Shown here piece by piece: positions 1 to 5,916 of a stretch of 11,353 bases of DNA. The translations under genes were made by a program, and so were the position numbers. The first letter of the stretch is position 1. Each line of letters opens with the position of its first letter. The notes beneath the pieces are model-generated. The model was not told the DNA's origin. It did not search any database and saw only the letters and a list, made by a program, of their open reading frames with translations. The DNA is from Acidimicrobiales bacterium (GTDB lineage: Bacteria; Actinomycetota; Acidimicrobiia; Acidimicrobiales; Palsa-688), in NCBI GenBank assembly GCA_019241495.1, contig JAFAWZ010000172.1:1-11353 (forward strand). Direction: 5' to 3'.

Positions 1-5
1 TGCCG

Positions 6-872
6 TTGCCGAGCTCGCTTTCTCCCTCGAAGGTGGCCTCGTTCAAGGACTGCGCCCTGGCCTTCCGGCTTTCGGTCATCGACCATGTGCCCGAGCCGCC
101 CTCCGCACCGGCGGCCAAGGGGACGCTGGTCCACCGGGCCCTGGAGCTGTTGATGTGGGAGGAGGAGCCGGCCGACCGGACCGAGGCGGCCGCCCTCGAC
201 AAGCTGGAGCGGGCGGTCCCGGAGATCCTCGACGGGGAAGAGTACGCCGAGCTGTCCTGGGGGCCGGATGAGCGTGAGGAGTTCGTCGCCGACGCCGCCC
301 AGCTGGTGCGCAACTACTTCCGCCTCGAAGATCCCCGCGGGGTGCGGGTCATCGGGATGGAGCTGCGCATGTCGGCGTCGGTGGGACCGGTACGCCTGTC
401 GGGGATCATCGACCGGCTCGAGCTGGACCACGACGGCGAGCTGGTCGTGACGGACTACAAGACGGGGCGGGCCCCGGCGGCCAACTACGAGCTGTCCCGG
501 CTCGGAGGTGTTCACTTCTACGCCCACCTCTGTGAGCAAGTGCTGGGCCGGCGCCCGGCCCGAGTCCAGCTGCTGTACCTACGCGAGCCGTTGGCCATAT
601 CCACCACCCCGTCGGACCAATCCATCCGGGGCCTCCAGCTGCAGACGGGCGCGATCTGGTCAGCCGTCGAACAGGCGTGCGAGCGGGAGGACTTCCGACC
701 CAAGCCCGGGAGGCTGTGCGGTTACTGTGCCTACCATGAGTTCTGTCCCGCCCAGGGTGGCGACCTGAATCGGTTGACCGCGCTGCCCGCCCCGGGCCGC
801 CCGGCGGCGCCTGAACCACCCAGAGCACCCGACGCACCTGGAGTATCTGCAGTTCCTGCTGTCGCCGTCTGA
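6..872 (+). CDS. RecB-family PD-(D/E)XK nuclease with predicted Fe-S cluster
   Basis: Predicted single-domain DNA nuclease of the RecB/Cas4-like superfamily, 288 aa if it starts at the TTG at 6. Visible nuclease motifs are His43 in a GTLVHRALE context, Asp136 in GIIDRLE, and Asp150 with Lys152 in TDYKTG. Cys16 near the N-terminus plus Cys238, Cys241 and Cys247 near the C-terminus form the split four-cysteine pattern that binds a 4Fe-4S cluster in AddB and Cas4. The opening (LSPSKVASFKDC) resembles Rv2119-type actinobacterial proteins. From about residue 255 the tail is Pro/Ala-rich and probably disordered. The gene lies 10 bp before the PAP2 gene, so co-transcription is likely. Because it begins at the window edge, an upstream start cannot be excluded. 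No cas genes are adjacent, so a general DNA-repair role is more likely than CRISPR adaptation. The family call is firm; the substrate is unknown. Confidence 0.87.
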   Translation: MPSSLSPSKVASFKDCALAFRLSVIDHVPEPPSAPAAKGTLVHRALELLMWEEEPADRTEAAALDKLERAVPEILDGEEYAELSWGPDEREEFVADAAQLVRNYFRLEDPRGVRVIGMELRMSASVGPVRLSGIIDRLELDHDGELVVTDYKTGRAPAANYELSRLGGVHFYAHLCEQVLGRRPARVQLLYLREPLAISTTPSDQSIRGLQLQTGAIWSAVEQACEREDFRPKPGRLCGYCAYHEFCPAQGGDLNRLTALPAPGRPAAPEPPRAPDAPGVSAVPAVAV

Positions 873-882
873 TCCCCCCGCC

Positions 883-1512
883 ATGTCCCCTCGTTTGACC
901 TTCCCGACGCTGCCCATCCCCACTGCGTTCGAACCGTTCGACCTCAAGGTCGACGCGTGGTTCGAGGCCCATCTGCGGCACCGCAGGCTCGTCGACATGG
1001 TGATGTACAGCGCCAGCGCGGTGGGCGACCACGGCATCGTGTGGCTGGGCTTGGCCCTGGTTCAGTCCCGCCGCCGGCGCAAGGACTGGACCGCCCCGCT
1101 CCTCCGGGCCGTCGTCGGCCTCGGTATCGAGTCGGCCGTGGTGAACGGGCCGGTGAAATGGGTCTTCCGGAGGACCCGGCCGCAGCACTCGGGGCCCCGT
1201 CCGCTGCACCTGCGCACGCCTCGTACGAGCAGCTTCCCGAGCGGTCATGCGACGGCGGCCTTCTTCGGGGCGGCCCTACTACGCGACGGCGATCCGTGGT
1301 GGCCGGGTTACTACGCCCTGGCGGCCGTGGTGGCGGCCAGCCGGGTGCACGTCAAGATCCACCACGCGTCGGATGTCATCGGTGGGGTGGCGCTCGGGAT
1401 CCTGCTCGGAGAGATGGTGCGCCGCCACGTCCCGGTGGCTCCGTTCCACTCGGACGCGGCCCGCATGACCGCCGACGCCGATGCGGAATGGTCCGATTCG
1501 GCGCTGCGTTGA
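883..1512 (+). CDS. PAP2-family phosphatase, membrane-associated
   Basis: Phosphatidic acid phosphatase type 2 family protein, 209 aa. All three signature motifs are present in order: K92...RP (R99, P100) in KWVFRRTRP, PSGH at 119-122, and S153-R154...H160...D164 in a SRVHVKIHHASD context. In this family His122 and His160 act as acid and nucleophile for phosphomonoester hydrolysis, typically of lipid phosphates or polyprenyl pyrophosphates at the membrane. Hydrophobic stretches near 48-60, 74-88, 124-133, 142-152 and 165-178 suggest several membrane-associated helices, fewer and shorter than in large six-TM members. The start ATG is 10 bp after the nuclease stop, and the next gene begins 8 bp after this stop, so the three are probably one transcript. 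The substrate cannot be told from sequence; undecaprenyl-pyrophosphate or phosphatidylglycerol-phosphate recycling are typical roles. Confidence 0.93.
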   Translation: MSPRLTFPTLPIPTAFEPFDLKVDAWFEAHLRHRRLVDMVMYSASAVGDHGIVWLGLALVQSRRRRKDWTAPLLRAVVGLGIESAVVNGPVKWVFRRTRPQHSGPRPLHLRTPRTSSFPSGHATAAFFGAALLRDGDPWWPGYYALAAVVAASRVHVKIHHASDVIGGVALGILLGEMVRRHVPVAPFHSDAARMTADADAEWSDSALR

Positions 1513-1520
1513 CCCTGAAC

Positions 1521-2123
1521 ATGAGCAGAAGCTTCGCTGTCACGTGGGATTACCGTTGCCCGTTCGCTCGGATCGGGCACGAGCATGTCATCACCGCCCT
1601 GCAGGCGGGGGCCGACTGGGATGTGTCGTTCTTACCCTTCTCGTTGGACCAGGCCCACGTCCACGAGGGTGATCCGCCGGTGTGGGAGGAGCCCGGTAAG
1701 TACCCGGGGCTGCTGGCCAACTTGGCCGGGGTTGTGGTCCGGGACCGCCATCCGGGGCAGTTCTGGACCGCCCACCTGGCCTTGTTTTCCGCCCGCCACG
1801 ACGGCGCTCTCGACCTGAGAGATCGGGAGGTGATCAGCAAGGTCCTCGACGGGGCCGGGCTGGACGGTGGGTCGGTCCTGGCCGAGGTCGACTCCGGTTG
1901 GCCCGTGGCCGTCCTGCGGGACGAGCACAGCTCGATGGTCGAGAGCCACAAGGTGTTCGGCGTCCCCACCTTCGTGGTCGACGACCGGGCCGTCTTCGTA
2001 CGGCTCATGCACCGGCCCGAAGGTGATGCGAACGTAGCCCGCACCACAGTCGAGCGGGTGCTCGATCTGCTGACCGGGTGGCCGGAGTTGAACGAGTTCA
2101 AGCACACGACCATCCCGAAGTAG
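1521..2123 (+). CDS. DsbA-family thioredoxin-fold protein, single-cysteine active site
   Basis: A 200-aa protein with the DsbA/FrnE/2-hydroxychromene-2-carboxylate isomerase fold. It opens with a beta strand (FAVTWDY) leading to Cys13-Pro14-Phe-Ala16. A helical insertion follows (roughly 60-135), then a GVPTFVV segment (147-153) carrying the conserved cis-proline P149 and the last strands. The usual CxxC is reduced to CPFA, so a classical intramolecular disulfide cannot form at this site. A monothiol, thiol-transferase or glutathione-transferase-kappa-like mechanism is possible, with mycothiol as a plausible partner because the window encodes Mca. There is no signal peptide, so it is predicted cytoplasmic. 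The ATG at 1521 was chosen because it puts the first strand at the N-terminus; an in-frame TTG at 1509 overlaps the PAP2 stop. No clear Shine-Dalgarno is visible, consistent with re-initiation after the upstream gene. Confidence 0.87.
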   Translation: MSRSFAVTWDYRCPFARIGHEHVITALQAGADWDVSFLPFSLDQAHVHEGDPPVWEEPGKYPGLLANLAGVVVRDRHPGQFWTAHLALFSARHDGALDLRDREVISKVLDGAGLDGGSVLAEVDSGWPVAVLRDEHSSMVESHKVFGVPTFVVDDRAVFVRLMHRPEGDANVARTTVERVLDLLTGWPELNEFKHTTIPK

Positions 2124-2172
2124 AAGTCAGGGGCGGGAACCGGTTGCCCAAGGGTGCCAGGAAGGGCGACGC

Positions 2173-2180
2173 GGAGAGAG
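2173..2180 (+). promoter_or_regulatory. Ribosome binding site for the 86-aa gene
   Basis: The purine-rich sequence GGAGAGAG lies directly upstream of the ATG at 2183, with the GGAG core about 6 nt away. It favours 2183 over the in-frame upstream start at 2078, which would overlap the preceding gene and add a low-complexity N-terminus. Confidence 0.6.
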
Positions 2181-2182
2181 GC

Positions 2183-2443
2183 ATGCCCGGCGGTCTGGCC
2201 GTTCTCGGCCTGCAGCCCGGCGAGAAGGTCCGCTGGCGGACGGCCGCCGGGGCCCGCTGGAGGACGGGCCACGTCACCCACCGGGAGCGGGACGGAAGTG
2301 TGGCGGTGACCGACTCGGGCGGCTCGGCCCGCAGTCTTGCCGTGGAACGACTCGAGGTGGTCTGCGCCGGGCCCCGGGGCGGGACAGGGTGGGAGCCGCT
2401 CTGCGACCGGGCGTCTCGCACCGAGCAGCTGCGCCTCCTCTGA
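2183..2443 (+). CDS. Small uncharacterised protein (86 aa)
   Basis: Function not recognised. The 86-residue product begins with LQPGEKVRWRT, followed by alternating hydrophobic and charged stretches up to about residue 55. This looks like a small, strongly curved beta-sheet or SH3-like barrel: basic, with two RWRT repeats (residues 17-20 and 25-28). A Gly/Pro linker leads to a C-terminal WEPLCDRASRTEQLRLL segment, which reads like a conserved amphipathic helix. The start is set by a good GGAG ribosome binding site. It sits 59 bp after the DsbA-like gene on the same strand and may be the last gene of that cluster. The basic barrel-like part could bind nucleic acid or a partner protein, but that is speculation. 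There is no signal peptide or membrane segment. Moderately confident it is real, because of the RBS, the non-random composition and the lack of a competing antisense gene. Confidence 0.72.
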   Translation: MPGGLAVLGLQPGEKVRWRTAAGARWRTGHVTHRERDGSVAVTDSGGSARSLAVERLEVVCAGPRGGTGWEPLCDRASRTEQLRLL

Positions 2444-2506
2444 CGCAGTACATCCTGGCCCTCGGCGCTCCGCGTGTGGACTCGCGTGTAGCCCCCCTCA
2501 GCCAGC

Positions 2507-3109
2507 TCAGCCGTCAGCCAGCATCTGGTAGAGCTTCTGGCGGGTCTCCTTGATCAGCGCGGCGGCCTGCTCCACCAGCTCGAGTTGGCCGGCGACCTGC
2601 ACCTGTTTGGATGCCAGGACGAGCTGAGCCACGGCTGCCCTCAGGGCCTGATGGCCACTAAGGCCCTCGGCCGCCTCCCAGGGGAACTGCTCGCCCTCGG
2701 CCGCCGCGGCCTCAGCCCGGCCCGCATCCGTGAGCTCGTAGATCCGCTTGCCGCCGTCCTCGTGGGAGTGGAGCAGGTCCTGCTCTTCGAGCATCTGCAG
2801 GGTCGGGTAGACCGACCCTGGGCTGGGCCGCCACAGGCCTCCGCTGCGCTCTTCGAGACGGCGTATGACCTCGTAGCCGTGGGCCGGCCCTTCGGCCAGC
2901 GCCCTCAGCAGCGCGACTCGGATGTCGCCCCGGCGCATCCGGCCGCCCCGGCGCGACAGCGGCGGTCCCCATGGCGGCCCGAAACCCTCCCCACCCCACG
3001 GTCCGTGGCCGCGTCCCCCTCCGTGGCCTCCGCCGTGTCCTCCGCCGTGTCCGTGAGGGGAGCGGGCACCCCACTCCGACATCCTGGAATATCGATTGAA
3101 TCGTGTCAT
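2507..3109 (-). CDS. PadR-family transcriptional regulator with His/Gly-rich N-terminal arm
   Basis: A winged-helix regulator of 200 aa from the ATG at 3109. The PadR core occupies about residues 55-130: RGDIRVALLRALAEGPAHGYEVIRRLEE, then SPGSVYPTLQMLEEQDLL and a wing ending in a KRIYELTDAGR segment, all typical of the family. The C-terminal part (about 130-200) is helical and should dimerise. Before the winged helix lies an unusual arm (about residues 18-50) very rich in His, Gly, Pro and Trp, including three HGGG units. Such arms occur in environmental PadR proteins and could bind metal or simply be disordered. The 3109 start is preferred over the ATGs at 3175 and 3082 because a TATAGT -10-like box ends 6 nt upstream of it. 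The gene stands alone: the upstream gap is 247 bp, and the downstream neighbour is convergent at 63 bp. Its targets cannot be read from context beyond probable autoregulation. Confidence 0.92.
   Translation of the reverse strand: MTRFNRYSRMSEWGARSPHGHGGGHGGGHGGGRGHGPWGGEGFGPPWGPPLSRRGGRMRRGDIRVALLRALAEGPAHGYEVIRRLEERSGGLWRPSPGSVYPTLQMLEEQDLLHSHEDGGKRIYELTDAGRAEAAAAEGEQFPWEAAEGLSGHQALRAAVAQLVLASKQVQVAGQLELVEQAAALIKETRQKLYQMLADG
3014..3049 (-). repeat. Three 12-bp tandem units encoding (HGGG)3 in padR
   Basis: Three consecutive 12-bp units on the coding strand each encode His-Gly-Gly-Gly. The two units nearest the start codon differ at one of 12 positions; the third is more diverged. They are followed by Arg-Gly-His-Gly. 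The array could change length by slippage without breaking the frame, altering the His-rich arm ahead of the DNA-binding domain. Confidence 0.75.
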
Positions 3110-3110
3110 G

Positions 3111-3157
3111 TCGCGACTATAACACGATATATCGCGACTGGTCGGGGATTTGCGACT
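3111..3157 (-). promoter_or_regulatory. padR promoter and operator-like repeats
   Basis: Immediately upstream of the padR ATG (3109), reading the minus strand, a TATAGT hexamer (3116-3121) ends 6 nt before the start codon and would serve as the -10 of a leaderless transcript. No good -35 is seen. On the plus strand the 8-mer TCGCGACT occurs at 3111-3118 and exactly at 3132-3139 (21 bp apart, two helical turns). A 7/8 copy, TTGCGACT, lies at 3150-3157. Between the first two copies is a perfect 10-bp palindrome, CGATATATCG (3125-3134). A second palindrome, CGATT-G-AATCG, lies just inside the gene at 3093-3103. Repeats overlapping the -10 are what an autorepressor operator would look like; which element PadR contacts is unknown. 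Confidence 0.6.
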
Positions 3158-3191
3158 GTCCGCCGAAATAGGCATTTGCCGCGTGGCCGTG

Positions 3192-3241
3192 TTTTCTGAG
3201 GGCGCTGGTGTTCATAGCATGGAGATGAGCGCCCTCAAAAA
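3192..3241. repeat. Orphan inverted repeat in the padR upstream gap
   Basis: Within the 247-bp gap 3110-3356 there is a perfect 10-bp inverted repeat, TGAGGGCGCT (3197-3206) and AGCGCCCTCA (3228-3237). It extends by TTTT (3192-3195) pairing with AAAA (3238-3241) around a single bulged C. The loop is 21 nt. On either strand the T-run comes before the stem and the A-run after it, so it is not a standard intrinsic terminator for either flanking gene. The rest of the gap (3242-3356) holds a near-tandem GCCTGGGTT pair around 3335-3355 and no convincing gene. Confidence 0.7.
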
Positions 3242-3356
3242 GCTCGCCGTAACACAGTTAGCTGGCCTAACCGATGGGGGGTCGCGCCTCGGCAGCAGCC
3301 CGGCACGCCGCAAACGCCGTTATGGCCTAGGTCCGCCTGGGTTTGCCTGGGTTCGC

Positions 3357-4307
3357 TCAGCCCGCCGGGGCCAGGCCCCGTACCGCTTGGCGCAGGTCGA
3401 TCCCGTAGGAGACGACGGCCAGAACGGGTGTGGTCACCCCGTTGGCGGCATACCGCTGCACCTGGGCCCGGACCGACTCGTGGCTGCCGTGGATGACCAG
3501 GTCGTCCACGACCTGGTCCGGTATGGCGGCGAGAGCCGCTTTGCGGTCACCCGCCTTCCATGCCGACCACATCTCCTGCAGGAGGGGTCCCCGCCCGAGC
3601 CACTCGTGGAAGGCGGCGTAGACCGGAACGTTCAGATAGGCGGCCACCATCCGCCGAGCCACGGTGCGAACTGTCTCTGTGTCCTCGGACGGATACACGA
3701 AGATGCGGGCGACGATCTCCTTGCCCGGCCCGACCTCGGCCACGACCTTTGGGACGTCGTCTGCACCGAGCCAGTTGATGATCGCACCATCGGCGTGCCG
3801 TCCGGCCAGATGCAGCATGCCCGGGCGCAGGGCGGCGACCAGGACGGGCGGAGGCACGTCGGGACGGCGACCGAGGCGGAAGCCCCGCACGCGGAAGGTC
3901 TCGAAGTCGGCGTCCACCTTCTCCCCCGACAGGGCGAGGCGCAAGAAGCGCACCACGTCACGGGTCCGCTCGTACGGCTGATCGAAGGCGATTCCGTTCC
4001 ACCTCTGCACAATGACATCCGACGAGGTGCCGATCCCGAGGACGAAGCGGCCCGGCGCGGCGTCGGCCAGAGCCGCCGCGCTCTGGGCCAACAGAGCCGG
4101 GCCCCGGGTGAACGCCGGGATGATCGCCGTCCCCAAGCGCAGGCCGGGGACCCAGGCGGCGGTCAGGGCGAGGGGGGTGAACCCGTCGGCGCCGTCGACT
4201 TCGGCCGTCCAAGCGTCGCTGTACCCGAGCTCGGCCAGCTCTTCCAGCCAGCGGCGGTGATCGGAGAGGGGTATGCCGTCGAAGGGGATGGTGATTCCGT
4301 AGCCCAT
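3357..4307 (-). CDS. LLM-class (luciferase-like) F420-dependent oxidoreductase
   Basis: A 316-aa TIM-barrel enzyme of the luciferase-like monooxygenase superfamily, a family that in actinobacteria mostly uses reduced coenzyme F420 for hydride transfer. Visible hallmarks: the N-terminal strand and helix GITIPFDG...HRRWLEELAELGYSDAW, LRLGTAIIPAFTRGPALLAQSAAALADAAPGRFVLGIGTSS (about 56-95), a YERTRDVVRFLRLAL helix (112-126), PPVLVAALRPGMLHLAGRHADGAIINWL (153-180), and a C-terminal HGSHESVRAQVQRYAANGVTTPVLAV. Length and order are typical of the Rv3093c-like F420 subgroup, but assignment to that subgroup is tentative. It is probably a single-gene unit: a TAGCAT -10-like box ends 7 nt before the ATG, and the neighbouring minus-strand gene ends 83 bp upstream. 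The substrate is not predictable. FMN instead of F420 is the main alternative. Confidence 0.93.
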   Translation of the reverse strand: MGYGITIPFDGIPLSDHRRWLEELAELGYSDAWTAEVDGADGFTPLALTAAWVPGLRLGTAIIPAFTRGPALLAQSAAALADAAPGRFVLGIGTSSDVIVQRWNGIAFDQPYERTRDVVRFLRLALSGEKVDADFETFRVRGFRLGRRPDVPPPVLVAALRPGMLHLAGRHADGAIINWLGADDVPKVVAEVGPGKEIVARIFVYPSEDTETVRTVARRMVAAYLNVPVYAAFHEWLGRGPLLQEMWSAWKAGDRKAALAAIPDQVVDDLVIHGSHESVRAQVQRYAANGVTTPVLAVVSYGIDLRQAVRGLAPAG

Positions 4308-4314
4308 CGCCCGG

Positions 4315-4320
4315 ATGCTA
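4315..4320 (-). promoter_or_regulatory. -10-like box of the LLM gene, leaderless spacing
   Basis: Minus-strand TAGCAT matches the actinobacterial TANNNT -10 pattern and ends 7 nt before the ATG at 4307, placing the transcription start at or one base before the start codon. No Shine-Dalgarno is present. Confidence 0.5.
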
Positions 4321-4390
4321 ACTGGCTACCCTCACGACCCGCCCCAAGGACCGAAACGCCTGCCCCATCCGGCCTGCGACCCAAAGGCCA

Positions 4391-4540
4391 CTACGCTGCC
4401 TCGGCTCTCTCGGCGGCCGCCTTCTCCACCTCGGCCAGCACCCGGCGCACCTCGGCAATCCCCCGCCTACCTATATCGCGGGTGTGCTCGTCGAGGTGAA
4501 AATCGGACGTGTCCTCCAGCAGCACCAGTTGCTCGGCCAT
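4391..4540 (-). CDS. Small uncharacterised protein (49 aa)
   Basis: Function not recognised. The 49-residue product begins MAEQLVLLED and continues through DFHLDEHTRDIGRRGIAEVRRVLAEVEKAAAERAEAA. It is acidic and strongly helical, with a short N-terminal hydrophobic strand (LVLLE) and an Ala/Glu-rich amphipathic helix from about residue 25. There is no cysteine, signal peptide or membrane segment. The ATG at 4540 was chosen because the longer in-frame version (from 4771) would run through the divergent thiolase gene. A weak -10-like AACAAT (4547-4552) ends 6 nt upstream. It is divergent from the thiolase across a 103-bp gap and lies 83 bp ahead of the LLM gene on the same strand. Short helical proteins of this form (VLLED..DW/F.LDE.TR..GR.G...AR..L) seem to recur in actinobacteria, from memory only. 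Moderate confidence. Confidence 0.65.
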   Translation of the reverse strand: MAEQLVLLEDTSDFHLDEHTRDIGRRGIAEVRRVLAEVEKAAAERAEAA

Positions 4541-4546
4541 GCATCC

Positions 4547-4552
4547 ATTGTT
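4547..4552 (-). promoter_or_regulatory. Weak -10-like box of the 49-aa gene
   Basis: Minus-strand AACAAT ends 6 nt before the ATG at 4540. It departs from consensus at the first position but has A at position 2 and AT at positions 5-6. Spacing matches the other leaderless candidates in the window. Confidence 0.3.
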
Positions 4553-4630
4553 CCGGAGGGGTGTGACATCGTCGCCGCCTCCTCTTCGTCCAAGTACTCC
4601 GGTCGCAGGCGCTAACCAGGGTCTCGCCGC

Positions 4631-4636
4631 TACCAT
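4631..4636 (+). promoter_or_regulatory. -10-like box of the thiolase gene, leaderless spacing
   Basis: TACCAT fits TANNNT and ends 7 nt before the thiolase ATG at 4644. No ribosome binding site is visible in the 7-nt gap. The 103-bp region 4541-4643 is shared with the divergent 49-aa gene. Confidence 0.45.
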
Positions 4637-4643
4637 CCCCAGC

Positions 4644-5819
4644 ATGAACGAAGTCGTCATAATCGATGCCGTCCGCACGCCCGTCGGACGCCGCAACGGG
4701 GGCTTGTCCACCGTCCACCCGGCCGAGCTCCTGGGTGGGGCCCTCACCGCCCTCGTAAGCCGCACCGGCATCGATCCTGGCCGAGTCGAGCAAGTCGTGG
4801 CCGGGTGCGTGTCTCAGGTCGGCCAGCAGTCCTACAACATCGCCCGGACCTCCTGGCTCGCGGCCGGCCTGCCCCTGACTACCGCGGCCACGACTGTGGA
4901 CACCCAGTGCGGATCGAGCCAGCAAGCGGCCAACCTGGCGGCCAGCCTGGTCGCATCGGGCACCGTGGACATGGCGGTGGCGTGTGGGGTGGAGTCGATG
5001 AGCCGCGTTCCCATCGGCTCCAACTCTTCGAAGAAGCTCGGGTTCGGCGTACCCGTACCGAAGAGCTATTTCGCCCGCTACGAGTTCACTTCGCAGTTCG
5101 AGGGTGCGGAGAGAATCGCAGACAAGTGGGGCATCACCCGCCAGGACGCCGACGCCTTCGGCCTCGGTTCTCAACAAAGGGCGGCCCGGGCTTGGAAGGA
5201 AGGCCGCTTCGACACGCAGATCGTTCCGGTGGACGCTCCGGTCCTCGACGAGGATGGCAAGCCGACGGGCGAGACCAGGCGCGTGAGCAGGGACGAAGGT
5301 ATGCGCGAGACGACCCTCGAGGGACTGGCCGCCCTGAAAGCGGTCGCCCGCGAGGACGGAGTGCACACTGCGGGTACCTCGTCGCAGATATCCGACGGGG
5401 CGGCCGCAGTTCTGCTGACCACCCCGGCCAAGGCGGAGCAGCTGGGCCTGACGCCCCGGGCCCGGGTCACCCACCAGTGCCTGGTCGGTGTGGATCCGGT
5501 ACTGATGCTGACCGGGCCGATCGACGCCACGAACCTCCTGCTCGAGCGGTCTGGGCTCGGAATCGGGGACATCGACCTGTTCGAGATCAACGAGGCGTTC
5601 GCTTCAGTGGTCCTGGCCTGGGAGAAGGAGGTCAAGCCAGATCCCGAAGCGGTCAACCCCAACGGCGGCGCCATCGCCCTGGGCCACCCTCTCGGAGGGA
5701 CCGGGGTGATCCTCCTCACCAAAGCGTTGCACGAGCTGGAGCGCACCGGAGGGCGCCGGGCGCTGGTGACGATGTGCTGCGGGGGCGGTCTCGGGACCGG
5801 AACGCTCCTCGAGCGTTGA
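4644..5819 (+). CDS. Thiolase (acetyl-CoA C-acyltransferase), FadA5-like
   Basis: A complete 391-aa thiolase catalysing CoA-dependent cleavage of 3-ketoacyl-CoA (or the reverse Claisen condensation). Cys89 is the acyl-carrying nucleophile (DTQCGSS), Asn316 lies in EINEAFA, His348 in GGAIALGHPLGGTG and Cys378 in MCCGGGLGTG. The numbering coincides with C89, N316, H348 and C378 of the Zoogloea enzyme. The overall sequence is close to mycobacterial FadA5, the thiolase of cholesterol side-chain degradation: a TPVGRRNG start, FEGAERIADKWGITRQDADAFGL, FDTQIVPVDAPVLDEDGKPTGE and GVHTAGTSSQISDGAAAVLL all have counterparts there. A steroid or bulky acyl substrate is therefore plausible but not shown. 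The ATG at 4644 gives the canonical thiolase N-terminus. No other beta-oxidation gene is adjacent, so it appears to be a stand-alone unit or to run into the deacetylase gene 97 bp downstream. Confidence 0.95.
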   Translation: MNEVVIIDAVRTPVGRRNGGLSTVHPAELLGGALTALVSRTGIDPGRVEQVVAGCVSQVGQQSYNIARTSWLAAGLPLTTAATTVDTQCGSSQQAANLAASLVASGTVDMAVACGVESMSRVPIGSNSSKKLGFGVPVPKSYFARYEFTSQFEGAERIADKWGITRQDADAFGLGSQQRAARAWKEGRFDTQIVPVDAPVLDEDGKPTGETRRVSRDEGMRETTLEGLAALKAVAREDGVHTAGTSSQISDGAAAVLLTTPAKAEQLGLTPRARVTHQCLVGVDPVLMLTGPIDATNLLLERSGLGIGDIDLFEINEAFASVVLAWEKEVKPDPEAVNPNGGAIALGHPLGGTGVILLTKALHELERTGGRRALVTMCCGGGLGTGTLLER

Positions 5820-5916
5820 GTCAGGCGCCGCAGCGCACCGCACTTGCCGTGACCGGGCACGAGTCGCCCGACCAGGGCTTTGACCAGTCGATCCCACCTC
5901 ACCAGCCCGCCGGCTC

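Noticed and set aside
6..872. Possible Cas4 and hence a CRISPR locus
   Set aside because: The Fe-S nuclease pattern is shared with Rv2119-type and AddB-type proteins. No direct repeats, Cas1/Cas2 or other cas genes are in the window.
406..1248. 280-aa minus-strand frame over the nuclease and PAP2 genes
   Set aside because: Shadow of two well-supported plus-strand genes; low-complexity Arg/Gly/Pro product.
957..1520. In-frame N-terminal extension of the DsbA-like protein
   Set aside because: It overlaps the PAP2 gene in another frame and is Arg/Pro/Gly-rich shadow sequence. The thioredoxin fold starts at the ATG at 1521.
3117..3215. 32-codon minus-strand ORF (MNTSALRKHGHAANAYFGG...) ending just upstream of padR, a possible leader peptide
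   Set aside because: No ribosome binding site and no TANNNT box at leaderless spacing. It would run through the proposed padR promoter repeats, and its composition is unremarkable.
3340..3365. tRNA-like TTCG stretch in GGGTTCGCTCAGCCC
   Set aside because: The flanking bases do not pair as a T-arm, and no acceptor, D or anticodon arms can be laid out.
3150..4499. 449-aa open frame on the plus strand across the LLM gene
   Set aside because: Antisense to a complete LLM enzyme. Its N-terminal part (from the ATG at 3219) has no RBS or promoter, and its first codons lie inside the orphan inverted repeat.
4467..5474. 335-aa open frame on the minus strand across the thiolase
   Set aside because: It runs antisense to a full-length thiolase with all catalytic residues. 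The product is Arg/Gly-rich with no recognisable domain, as expected from GC-rich third-position bias.
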